This document shows positions 8,528 to 17,500 of a DNA stretch of 64,000 nt, in pieces. Each line of letters begins with the position of its first letter. Position 1 is the first letter of the stretch. Source of the DNA: Candidatus Binatia bacterium (GTDB lineage Bacteria; Desulfobacterota; Binatia; HRBIN30); contig CALAMI010000011.1 in the NCBI GenBank assembly GCA_937925685.1, positions 248,001 through 312,000 of the forward strand. The letters are read 5' to 3'. Made by a program: the position numbers and the translations under genes. The notes beneath the pieces are model-generated. The model made no database searches, was not told the origin of the DNA, and saw nothing but the letters and a program-made list of their open reading frames with translations.

Positions 8528-9703
8528 ATGGCTGGAACACGGGCTCGTCGGTTGGTCGTTCTCGGCGCCATGTCGTTTGCGGCTGTCGGCGTGGCGGTGG
8601 TTCTCCCGGGAGCTGTGCTACCCCTTCTGATCGAGCGGTTGGGTTTGCAGCTTTCCGATGCGGGAGCCCTCCTGGCAGCACAGCCTTTGGGTCACCTTTG
8701 CACCGTGTTGCTGCTGCCCTATGGTGTCTCGCGCGTTGACAGTCGCTGGTTGCTGGGCCTTGCTGGTTTGCTCTTGGGCAGTGCTGTGGCAGCTTTGGGC
8801 TGGGTGTCGAATTGGCAGGGAGCGTTGCTGGCGATGCTGGTGAGTGGGGCGAGCATCGGCGCGTTGGAAGTCGGGGCGAATACGGTGTTGCTGCTCTACA
8901 CGACCCAGCCGAACCGGGTGCTCAACTTGGCGCATTTGTTCTTCGGCGTCGCTTCGGTTCTGACCCCAGCCCTGGCAGCGTCAGCCGTGGAAGTTGGGCT
9001 TTCCTGGAAATGGCTTTGGAGCATGGCCAGCGTTCCGGTTTTAGCCGCAGGTTTGTCATGGCTGGCGTTCGCGCCCATTCCAGGTGCACGCCCACCTGGG
9101 CATGGCATGGACAGAGCTCGAGCTGATGGAGAACGACGATGGCCCACTGTGGCGCTGGCTATGGCGATGGCAGCATACGTCGGAGCTGAAATCGGATTTG
9201 GCAGTTGGTACACCAAATATTTGACCGTTGCCCACGAAGTGCCCTTTGCGGTTGCTGGACGGGGACTGGCGCTGTACTGGGGCGGTCTCACCGTCGGGCG
9301 GCTCCTGCTTTCGCTCTGGGCCCCAGGCCACGGTAGCGTGCCTTTCGTTACCGCGTTAGGGATCGCTTCCGCGGCTGTGGGAGTTTGCGCTTTGGCGGCG
9401 CCGGGACCGATGACTTTTGTCCTCCTGAGTGCCATGCTGGGCGTGACCCTGGCAGGGATCTTCCCTGGACTGCTCGCCTTGGCGGCTCGCTGGCATCCGG
9501 CCCATGTGGAGCGGGCCACCGGGGCGTTGCTCGCCGGAGCGGGCTGTGGTCAGATGCTGTTCCCGTGGGCGATGGCTTGGGCTGCCGCCTACGGTGGTGT
9601 GGCTCGCGCCATGTGGTTGTACCCGGCTTTGTGTTTACTGGTGAGCGCAACTGTACGATGGGGGGAGCGCATCCGCCGTCGGCAGCGTATGTTGCATCTG
9701 TAG
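8528..9703 (+). CDS. MFS transporter
   Basis: 391 residues from ATG 8528, 50 bases after the DppC-like gene. About 12 hydrophobic segments are visible in two halves separated by a polar loop (GHGMDRARADGERRW) near residue 205. The first half begins with a VLGAMSFAAVGVAVVLPGAVLP helix and includes a helix-2/3 loop; the second half carries GAEIGFGSWYTKYL, a pattern reminiscent of FucP/YfcJ-like sugar permeases. Substrate unknown. It may share a transcript with the ABC importer. Assignment to the superfamily is solid, subfamily weak. Confidence 0.88.
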   Translation: MAGTRARRLVVLGAMSFAAVGVAVVLPGAVLPLLIERLGLQLSDAGALLAAQPLGHLCTVLLLPYGVSRVDSRWLLGLAGLLLGSAVAALGWVSNWQGALLAMLVSGASIGALEVGANTVLLLYTTQPNRVLNLAHLFFGVASVLTPALAASAVEVGLSWKWLWSMASVPVLAAGLSWLAFAPIPGARPPGHGMDRARADGERRWPTVALAMAMAAYVGAEIGFGSWYTKYLTVAHEVPFAVAGRGLALYWGGLTVGRLLLSLWAPGHGSVPFVTALGIASAAVGVCALAAPGPMTFVLLSAMLGVTLAGIFPGLLALAARWHPAHVERATGALLAGAGCGQMLFPWAMAWAAAYGGVARAMWLYPALCLLVSATVRWGERIRRRQRMLHL

Positions 9704-9766
9704 ACGCTGCTCCCAGAGCACATACGCTGTTGCTTCTCTCGAGGGGGATCGGCAACACTGCAGAGC

Positions 9767-10942
9767 ATGGACTTGAGTGAATCCCCCAAAGAACAAGCCT
9801 TCAGGCAGGAGCTGCGCGCCTGGCTGAAAGCCAATCACCCGGGGCCGGAGCCCGAAGACTTCGACGCATGGGTGGATTATGGAAGGCGATGGCAGCGGCG
9901 GTTGTACGATGCTGGTTGGTGCGGCCTCGCTTGGCCGAAGGAATACGGGGGCCGCGGTGCCTCTTTGGTCGAGCAATTGATTTTCGAAGAAGAAATGGCT
10001 CGTGCCCGCGCCCCCATGCTTATCAATTTGGCTGGCTTGACGATGGCGGGCCCTATCCTGATCGCTCATGGTACCGAGGAACAGCGGCGGCGCTACCTGC
10101 AACCCATTCTGTCGGCAGAGGAAATTTGGTGCCAAGGTTTCTCGGAGCCGCAAGCCGGATCCGACCTTGCCGCTTTGCGTACACAGGCAATTCGTGACGG
10201 CGACACCTTCGTGATCGGCGGCCAAAAGGTGTGGACGAGTTTTGCTCGTTACGCTGATTGGTGCATGTTGCTGGCACGAACCGACACCACCGTACCGAAA
10301 CACAAGGGCATCACGTTTTTCTTGGTGAACATGCACAGTCCTGGGGTTACGGTGCGACCGCTCAAGCAAATGAACGGAGACGACGACTTCAATGAAGTGT
10401 TTTTCGATGATGTCAGAGTACCGGCGGCGAACATTGTGGGCGGCTGGAACGAGGGATGGTCGATCGCCGTGAGCACCTTGCTTTACGAACGGACGATCCT
10501 GACGTTTGCGCGCCAATTGCAGTCACGCTCCGCGTTGCGGGACGCCTTGCTGCTAGCTCGCCAATGGCAACTCGCAGGAGTGCTGGTTGCGCGCGACCCG
10601 ATCGTGCGCCAACGCTTGGCGCACGCCTGGATTGAGAGCGAAGCGATGAAGTACCTATCGTACCGCTATCTCACCCAGTTGCTCCGTGGCGGAAGGCCCG
10701 GACCCCAGAGTTCGCTGGAAAAGCTTTTTTGGAGCGAGATGTATCAAAGGCTGTTGGATGGGGCCGTGGCCATGCTGGGCCCCTATGGGCAGCTCGCCAA
10801 GGGAGAGCTGCGATCCCCCTTGGCCGGCCGGCTGCAGCATCTTCTGTTGTATTCGCGGGGACGGACCATTGCTGCGGGTACCTCCGAGATCCAGCGTAAC
10901 ACCCTAGCGGAACGTGTGTTGGGTCTGCCCCGTGGGGTTTGA
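9767..10942 (+). CDS. Acyl-CoA dehydrogenase
   Basis: 391 residues from ATG 9767. All three ACAD domains are present: N-terminal helices with WPKEYGGRG near residue 60, the middle beta domain with QGFSEPQAGSDLAALRT (residues ~125-142) and VWTSFARYADW, and the C-terminal helical domain ending in AAGTSEIQRNTLAERVLGLP, which carries the FAD/adenine-binding signature. It would oxidise an acyl-CoA to the 2-enoyl-CoA and pass electrons to electron-transfer flavoprotein. Length and motifs are normal. Its stop codon overlaps the ATG of the next gene, so the two are probably co-translated. The chain-length or steroid specificity cannot be read from the sequence. Confidence 0.95.
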   Translation: MDLSESPKEQAFRQELRAWLKANHPGPEPEDFDAWVDYGRRWQRRLYDAGWCGLAWPKEYGGRGASLVEQLIFEEEMARARAPMLINLAGLTMAGPILIAHGTEEQRRRYLQPILSAEEIWCQGFSEPQAGSDLAALRTQAIRDGDTFVIGGQKVWTSFARYADWCMLLARTDTTVPKHKGITFFLVNMHSPGVTVRPLKQMNGDDDFNEVFFDDVRVPAANIVGGWNEGWSIAVSTLLYERTILTFARQLQSRSALRDALLLARQWQLAGVLVARDPIVRQRLAHAWIESEAMKYLSYRYLTQLLRGGRPGPQSSLEKLFWSEMYQRLLDGAVAMLGPYGQLAKGELRSPLAGRLQHLLLYSRGRTIAAGTSEIQRNTLAERVLGLPRGV

Positions 10943-11598
10943 TGCTCGCTGCCTTAGCGCTTGGATGGATGCGGATGCTGACACTGGCTGAATGGTGGGC
11001 TTTAGGGACGATTCCCTGGTTAGGTCTGGCTATCACCGGACGGGTCGATGCCGCCGTGGTCGTGGCAGTGGTGGCCGTGCCTACCGGGTTCCTCTTGCAG
11101 CAATTGGCGCGCTTCCACTTGGAGGTGGTCGAGCGCGCCTTCGATCATCCGAAGCGGCCGGCGCTTACGCTCATTCGCTCGCGGTGGGGTGGCGACCGAG
11201 GCTGTTCCGCCGAGGCTGCCTACCGCATTTACGAGGTGACGTTATACCAGCGTGGAGACTGGAGTGAGGCAAGGGCGCATATTCATCGCTGCTGGCATTG
11301 GGTGGTCACCTTGCGGGCCGCGACGTTCGCCACGGTGCTGGCAATAGCCAGCATGGTTTGGGCCTCGTTTGCGACCATGAGCGGCGAAGACTCGATGGAG
11401 CCCACCTGGGTGGTGAGTTTGGCTGCTGCGCTGACGGCCCTTGCGTTGTGGCGGAAAGGGGAACACACGAAAAAGCTTTTGCACGAATTCGACTGCGCCT
11501 GGATTCTCGCCCACTGGCCGGCATACGAGGCTGTGGCCATGTCGGTGCTGGAGCGGGGTGAAACCACGCCACAAATTCCGGCGGAGGAAAAGTGGTAG
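10942..11598 (+). CDS. Hypothetical membrane protein
   Basis: 218 residues; the ATG overlaps the stop of the acyl-CoA dehydrogenase gene (TGATG), which supports the start. There are two N-terminal hydrophobic segments (about residues 10-55), a 75-residue polar region containing several His, Arg and Glu residues, and two more hydrophobic segments (about 125-145 and 155-175), followed by a charged C-terminus. I recognise no family. The tight coupling to the acyl-CoA dehydrogenase is the only clue to function. Confidence 0.75.
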   Translation: MLAALALGWMRMLTLAEWWALGTIPWLGLAITGRVDAAVVVAVVAVPTGFLLQQLARFHLEVVERAFDHPKRPALTLIRSRWGGDRGCSAEAAYRIYEVTLYQRGDWSEARAHIHRCWHWVVTLRAATFATVLAIASMVWASFATMSGEDSMEPTWVVSLAAALTALALWRKGEHTKKLLHEFDCAWILAHWPAYEAVAMSVLERGETTPQIPAEEKW

Positions 11599-11734
11599 GG
11601 TGGCCGCGTGCAGCGACGTTTTTCTTGTTGCAAGGGCGACCGCGGCGACGAACCACCGTCGGACTCCTAGAGGAAGGCGGCCGCTGGTTTGGCACCCAAG
11701 GCGGGGATCTTGTTGGCGGAGTCAAGGGCCCAGA

Positions 11735-11772
11735 GCTTCGGGGGGCCTAGTGTGCGCTCGGCCCCCCGAAGC
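11735..11772. terminator. Perfect 13-bp hairpin between convergent genes
   Basis: Left arm 11735-11747 and right arm 11760-11772 (GCTTCGGGGGGCC and its exact complement) with a 12-base loop. It lies between the convergent membrane-protein gene and the Cys-rich gene, the expected place for a shared terminator. No run of T follows on either strand, so a bidirectional intrinsic terminator is plausible but not textbook. Confidence 0.55.
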
Positions 11773-11825
11773 CCGCTGCTGGCAGGCATGAGAGACGGGA
11801 AACAGTGGTTGCGCTTGTTAGCACG

Positions 11826-13973
11826 TCACCACAGCACCCATGGGGCGTGGTTGACAATCGCTGCCGGTCTCACCCGCAGGGGCGAAGTCGGGCTGACCAA
11901 GGCGCCGTTCAATACGGCATAACGACGCACCGTGGCTTGCCCCTGGGAGAAGATCGTTGCGTTCACGGTTGCGTTCATCCGCACGTCAGCGGAGCCACCG
12001 ACCAAGACGAGCACCCGCTCGGCCGGGGAACCGTTCGGCCCGGGGGCGATCCCCTGTGTGACCACCGTGCTGCCCTTGCGCGCACGGAAATTGCCAGCGA
12101 TCCGGAGAATGACGGCCTCGGTATTGGCGTTCCCCTGGATGGTCAGGGTACGATTCACCCCGATGGTAAGGGAGGCGTAGTCGATGACGACAATCGACCC
12201 GGGTGCACCGCTGAACGGCGTGACATTGAGAGTGGCGTTGCTGTTGATCGTCACCGAGCCATGGGTGGCATGGGCCGAGAGGGCTAAAAGCGCGAGCCGA
12301 CGCTGCTCGGCTTTGTCCGACGCCCCTGGGCAATCCGCAAGCAAGCTGTGAGATCCAGTCGTGTCGGTTCCGCCGACGCACTGGCCGTTGGGTCCGAATA
12401 CGACAGGGCTACCCGCGGTAACGCAGCTGCCGTTGGCTGCGGCGTCTTTGCCGATGTGAACTTGAGTAGGACCCACAGCGTTACCATCGAGCAGCGAAGC
12501 TTGCTTCAGCCGTACCCTCTCCGCACAGGCCGACCCGTCATGGGCTTGTGCGGTGTAGCCCAATTCCGCTGTGACTGCAGCGCTACTGGGAGCTTCCAGG
12601 AGCACGTAGCCTTTCGGACATTGCTGGACCGGCAGGTTCGAATGCGCGCACGTGCCTAGCCCGTCGCAAGCATCGGCGGTGCACACCAAACCGTCGTCCG
12701 AACAAGCCGTCCCGACAGAATCGAAGCAGTTGTCGGTGGCTTCGTTGCAAGTCTGGTTGCACTCGCTTCCACCCACGCAAGGGTCCCCGGTATGGTTACA
12801 CACGCCGCTGCCATTGCAGGTATCCGTTCCCGTGCAAAACTGCCCATCGTCGCACGACGTACCTTCAGGTGCGTTTTCCACGAACACACAGGCACCATTA
12901 CCGTCACACCGGTCGGTCGTGCACACGTTTTGATCGAGATCGCAGGGGGTTGTCGATGGCGGGTCGGGTAAAGGCTCGCAATTACCTGTTGCCGGATTGC
13001 AAGTTTCCCCCGCTTCGCAAGGCGGTACCGGTTGCGCACAACTCTTCGGTGTTCCCTGACACACCGCCTCGCTGTCGCAGACATCGTCGACGGTGCAGGC
13101 ATCGCCGTCGTCACAGGACTGGCCGGGGTTGGGAGTGTTTTGACAACCGAGTTGAGAGTCACAGGTATCGGTGGTGCAGGCATTGTTGTCGTTGCAGTTT
13201 GGCGGGTCGCCGCCAACGCAAGTGCCGGTACCATCGCAGGCATCGTTAGTGGTGCAGGCATCGCCGTCGTCACAGGCAGTTCCTACAGCAGGATATGTGC
13301 AAGTCAGGGGGTCGCAACCGCAAATCGGGTCTTGTCCCTCAAATGGTTCGCACTCTTCTCCCGGCTCGACGGTCCCGTTGCCACACACGGATTGCGCACA
13401 CTGGCCCGTGTCGCTGTTGCACGAAGCACCCTGGTAAAACGTTCCGACAAGCTCCGAGGTGCAATAGCTTTCCTCCACCGGTGCTTGGCAGCCGACGAAT
13501 ATGTTGCTTCCCCCTGATTCTCCATAAATGCTGCTAAGAAATTCTGACTGTTGGCAGCACCCGCATTGGGGACTCACGCTTCCACCGATGCAGTAGGGGC
13601 CGAGCTCCACCCCGGCACAGGTATCGTTGAGAGTACAAGGATTCCCGTCATCGCAAGGCGTACCCCCGGGCGCAATGTTGCTTACATCGCAGTTGCCTCC
13701 CTCCCCACACTGGTCATTGATCGTACACGGGTTGCCGTCGTCGCATGGAGTTCCTGGATCGGCCGGGGTACCAGGTGAACATTGAGACTCGATGCACGCC
13801 TCGCTGCCATTGCACGGGTTGCCGTCATCGCAGTCGGCATCGGTTTGGCAGGAGGGCGTTACCAAAGCGAACGTTGCCGTGAAAGCTGGAGCAACGATCC
13901 CCGCCGCCAGCACGAGTCCGAAGATCGTTTGCGACCACCAAGGACGTTGGCTCGTGATGCCCAAGTGTGTCAT
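11826..13973 (-). CDS. Secreted cysteine-rich repeat protein with a beta-rich C-terminal domain
   Basis: 715 residues; ATG at 13973 is preceded by CCAGGAGGAACC. An N-terminal signal peptide (ends about residue 36) is followed by roughly 420 residues with about ten irregular repeats built on C-D-D-G-(N/D)-x-C-T plus C-D-x-x-x-x-C, rich in Asp, Asn and Cys. One segment, CGNGTVEPGEECE, matches the motif common in large deltaproteobacterial surface proteins. The last ~250 residues lack the repeats and form short beta strands (ITINSNATLNVTPFSG is one such stretch), resembling right-handed beta-helix or anchor domains. The Asp-rich repeats could bind calcium and the cysteines form disulfides outside the cell. 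No enzyme motif. Function unknown. Confidence 0.88.
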   Translation of the reverse strand: MTHLGITSQRPWWSQTIFGLVLAAGIVAPAFTATFALVTPSCQTDADCDDGNPCNGSEACIESQCSPGTPADPGTPCDDGNPCTINDQCGEGGNCDVSNIAPGGTPCDDGNPCTLNDTCAGVELGPYCIGGSVSPQCGCCQQSEFLSSIYGESGGSNIFVGCQAPVEESYCTSELVGTFYQGASCNSDTGQCAQSVCGNGTVEPGEECEPFEGQDPICGCDPLTCTYPAVGTACDDGDACTTNDACDGTGTCVGGDPPNCNDNNACTTDTCDSQLGCQNTPNPGQSCDDGDACTVDDVCDSEAVCQGTPKSCAQPVPPCEAGETCNPATGNCEPLPDPPSTTPCDLDQNVCTTDRCDGNGACVFVENAPEGTSCDDGQFCTGTDTCNGSGVCNHTGDPCVGGSECNQTCNEATDNCFDSVGTACSDDGLVCTADACDGLGTCAHSNLPVQQCPKGYVLLEAPSSAAVTAELGYTAQAHDGSACAERVRLKQASLLDGNAVGPTQVHIGKDAAANGSCVTAGSPVVFGPNGQCVGGTDTTGSHSLLADCPGASDKAEQRRLALLALSAHATHGSVTINSNATLNVTPFSGAPGSIVVIDYASLTIGVNRTLTIQGNANTEAVILRIAGNFRARKGSTVVTQGIAPGPNGSPAERVLVLVGGSADVRMNATVNATIFSQGQATVRRYAVLNGALVSPTSPLRVRPAAIVNHAPWVLW

Positions 13974-14217
13974 AGCTTTGGTTCCTCCTGGCTTTGTCTG
14001 TGGCCGCGATCCTGGCGGCCGGAAGCGATCAATCCAAACTGCCTTCGCAAAATGCTCCTCCTCGGGCACCCGAGTCAACGAACAAAAGAGTTATTTTTGT
14101 GCGACGTTTCGCCCTTGCGAGCCTCCGCTCCGCCTTTTGACTCATCGCCAGGCGCGATTCCGCATCCTGGCCTAACGCCTGGGAGTGAAAAAACGGAGAA
14201 GGATCGCTGTTGGCAGG

Positions 14218-14249
14218 AAGGGCGGCGGTCGTTCGCACATGCCGCCTTT
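14218..14249 (+). terminator. Hairpin followed by T4, possible leader attenuator
   Basis: Left arm 14218-14226 (AAGGGCGGC) pairs with 14241-14249 (GCCGCCTTT, including one G-T pair) around a 14-base loop and is followed by a further T. This looks like a short rho-independent terminator on the plus strand. It lies 320 bases before the coiled-coil gene and downstream of no plus-strand gene, so it would act on a leader transcript rather than end a gene. Confidence 0.4.
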
Positions 14250-14269
14250 TCGCTGGATCTCCTTTGCCG

Positions 14270-14338
14270 AACTCTTTGCGAACCGGCAAACAGGGGGGAA
14301 CAGTTCCTTCCCAGGTAGGGAGCTTGAAGAGTTTGCCG
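14270..14338 (+). repeat. Overlapping inverted repeats that can form alternative stems
   Basis: CGGCAAAC (14284-14291) is perfectly complementary to GTTTGCCG (14331-14338). AACTCTT (14270-14276) is perfectly complementary to AAGAGTT (14327-14333). The two right arms share bases 14331-14333, so the two stems exclude each other. A smaller palindrome, GGAACAGTTCC, sits inside the loop. Seen directly; any regulatory role is inference. Confidence 0.4.
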
Positions 14339-14571
14339 ACGGCGGGGTTGCTTCCTTGTCAGGGGTGAGATCGTAACATCCAGCGACAAGTTTGCGGCTG
14401 TCGACGGAGGGTTCTTGCGTATGTAGATCCGTTCTGGCGTGCGATGCGGGGCTGGTATGCGTTTTGCCCAAGCACGCGCTGCCCCACTTATGATGTTAGC
14501 TTCGTTCGCGAGCGAGAAGCCGGCGCTGAGAAATTTCAGCCCCTCGTGGCCGTCGCCGGAAGGAAGGGATC

Positions 14572-17500
14572 ATGCAGCCTGCAACCACTGGGCCTGATCG
14601 CCAACCGCAGCCGATGATTTCGTCTGCGGGGGCTGGGAGCCTCACTGGACTAGGAAACCGTTTGGTCGCGCTGTTTGCCAAGCGTCTGCCCCGGTTGGAG
14701 TTTGCCGGAGAAATGGCCAAGGTGCTCCATGAAGCCGTACGTGTCACTGCAGTGGCCGTTTTAGGTTACGAAGTTCGCCGCGAGCGACTCGTACTGCTCG
14801 CTGCCGAGGGCCTTAACACCGACGCTGTAGGTGCGCTCGGCGGAGGCGAAGCGTGCTTGTGGGACATCCCCCTTCGCTGCCTGCGCAATCATCGCATCAG
14901 TATTATCAAGGAGGCGCATAAAAACCCTTTTGTGCCTCGCCCGCTGGCGGAGATTAGCCGTCTTGGGCTGACCATTGTCGCTTTACCAATTTTGCAAAAC
15001 GACCAACCAGCTGGAGTCGTGCTCCTGTTCGCTAGTGGTAAGCGCACCTTTACCGACTCGGATCTCTACACCTTGAGCCAGGCCTTGCTCGTTTGCGCAC
15101 CGGTGTTGCGGGACGCCGAGGTGGGCAGGGCCGAACCGCAGCCCGTTACCTTGCAAGACCAGGCGGTTCAGGAGACCCTGGCCAAGCTGGCGGCGGCCGG
15201 TGCGATTATCGATCCGGGGGCAGCGACGGGAGCAGCCGTTGCGCCCACCGTGGAACCGCCACGATGGCAAGACGTCGGTCGGTCCCTCGCCCCGTCGGAC
15301 TTCGAGGTGGAGCGGCGGCGTTACGAGGAGGAACTGGCGGCACTCCGCAACGATGTCGAGCAAGCCAACGGCCGTGTGCGGCAGTTGACCCTGCAGAATC
15401 ACTCGCTGCAACGGGAACGGGACGACCTGCTGCACCAGTTGCACACCCGTGAGGCGGAAGATGCCGCGGAGATCGCACGGTTAAAAGCTGAATTGGATGC
15501 GCTCCAAGACCGACTGGTTGCCGCGGAAAGCGAGCGCACCCGCAGCTTACGGCTGGCCGAGGGAAGAGTCCAGGCGCTGCAGCAGTCGCTCCTGAACGCG
15601 CAGCGCGAGTGGGAATCGCTACAAACGCGGGCCGGCGGTACCGAGGCGCAACTGGCGGAATGGCAAACCCTTGCCCTCGCTGTCTTCGAGGAGCGCGACC
15701 GTTTGGTGGCGCAAGTGGAGACGTTGCACGCACAGCGACGAAACCTCGAAGAAGAGCTGGCGCGCCTGCGTCGAGAAGCAGGTGAGGAGCGTGTTGCGCT
15801 GGAAGCGGACCGGGACGCTTGGAAACAGGAAGCGGCTCGGGCGCGAGAGCAATTGACGGAACGCACGAACGCCGTAGCTCGCTTGGAGGCGGAACTTCGC
15901 AGCGTGATCGTGCAGCGCGACACCCTCGCCGAACAGTTGCGGGCCGTGCGCGCAGAGTGGGAGCAACTGAGTCGCCTTGCTGAAGAAGCGCACGCACAGT
16001 TTGCCGACAGTGAAACGGCGCGTGCGGCTGCGATGGCAGAAAACCAGATTCTCCGCCAGACCTTGGACCAGGAGCGTCAGCGTGCCGCCGAGGCGGCGGC
16101 AGCCTGGGAACGAGAGGTCGCTGCGGCCCGAGAAGAAGCGCAATCGACGGCACGGGTCGTGGAAACCTTGCGAGCCCAGTTGGTGGAACAGCAGCGGCTT
16201 TTCCGCGAGGCTCAGGATTCTTGGGACCGGCTACATGTTCAGTTCTCTGCCGCGCAGGCCGAACTTGAGCGGCTACGGGGGGAGCTGGAAACAAGCGAGG
16301 CAACACGCACGGAAGCCTTGGCACGTCTAGCCCATTTAGAGGAAGAGCGAGCATCGTCCGCCCGCCAGCGTCAGGCGCTCCTGGAGGAGCTGGCAGGCGT
16401 GCGCCGGCAGCTCGCGGAACTGGAGGCCGCAAAAGCGGCTGCCACGGCCGAATTCGAGACCCAAGCAGCGCTGATCGCACGAGAACTCGACGAAGCGCGA
16501 GCACTGGCCAACCGTTGGGCCCAGGAAGCCGAGAAGAAAGGCGAAGAACTGCGCCATGGGCAGTTCGAACTCCAACGGAGCCAAGCCGAAATCAGTGCCC
16601 TGTCGAGCCAGCTCAAGGACCTGCGACTGCGTTTGGACGAGTCTGTCGCGGAGCAGCAACGCCTAGCCGATGAGCTACGTCAGCGCGAAGCCAGTTGGCG
16701 ACAAGCCGACGCCGCCCGCCAGGCACTCGAGGTTCGCTTGCAGGAGGAACGGGCGCGTTGGGAAGAGCAACGCGCCGAGTGGCAACAACGCCTAGCGGAA
16801 GTCGAGCGGGGGCGAGACGATCTCTTGCAACGGCTGATCGAACGAGAGCAGGCTCTGAAAGCCTTGCAGCGGCAGCAGGAGCAACTGGCTGCTGAGTCGG
16901 TGCACTGGCAGCAAGTAGCCGAGACGCGGCGGCAAAAGCTCGTCGCGTTGCAACAGGAGGTCGAAGCTGCCCATGCTGAAGTGGAGGTAGCCCGCCAAGA
17001 ACAAGCGCAAATGCGCGCTGCTTGGGTCGATGAACGCCAACACGTGGAGACCGTGGAAGCTGCTTTGCGAGCGGAATTGGTCGCGGTGCGCCACGAGGCG
17101 GAAATCCTGGCCAGTCAGTTGGCCCGCTTACGGGAGGAACACCAAAACTTAGAGCGCACTTGGCAAGAACGGGAGCGGGAGGCAGATCGGCTCGAGCGCG
17201 AGCTTTCGCTGTTGCGCCAACAGTTGGCTGATCGTGCCCTGTTAGCGGCGCAAGCAGAATCGCTGGCTGCCCGCGTCGTCGAGCTCGAAGCAGACCTTGC
17301 GGCAGCGCGTGCCGAGGCCGCCAGAGCGGAACATCACTCCGCAACCGAATGGGAGCAGCGCATCGTCGCGTTGGAGAGCGAGCTGGCCCGCGCACGCGGC
17401 GAAGCCGAGAGTGCGGAACGTGCTCGAGCGGCACTGGCTGAGGAACTCCTCGTCGCCCGCAATTTGGCCGCACAAAGCCAGGTGGAGGCGGATCGTAAGC

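Larger units (their letters stand above)
13974..14571. other. 598-base non-coding region between divergent genes
   Basis: No open frame here looks coding. On the plus strand, the leader of the giant coiled-coil gene holds several potential hairpins, listed separately: a GC stem followed by TTTT (14218-14249) and two overlapping inverted repeats (14270-14338). The last 20 bases contain GGAAGGAAGG, the ribosome binding site of the gene at 14572. The minus-strand end holds the AGGAGG site of the Cys-rich gene. I compared it with c-di-GMP, cobalamin and other riboswitch consensus blocks from memory and found no match. Confidence 0.6.

Noticed and set aside
12640-13870. Regularly spaced similar segments that could be taken for a repeat array or CRISPR
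   Set aside because: They are codon-level repeats inside the Cys-rich gene, irregular in length and sequence, without constant direct repeats or unique spacers.
13974-14571. Possible c-di-GMP (GEMM) riboswitch, suggested by GGCAAAC and GGGGTTGC segments
   Set aside because: The diagnostic GACGCAAAG block and the required order of elements are missing on both strands.
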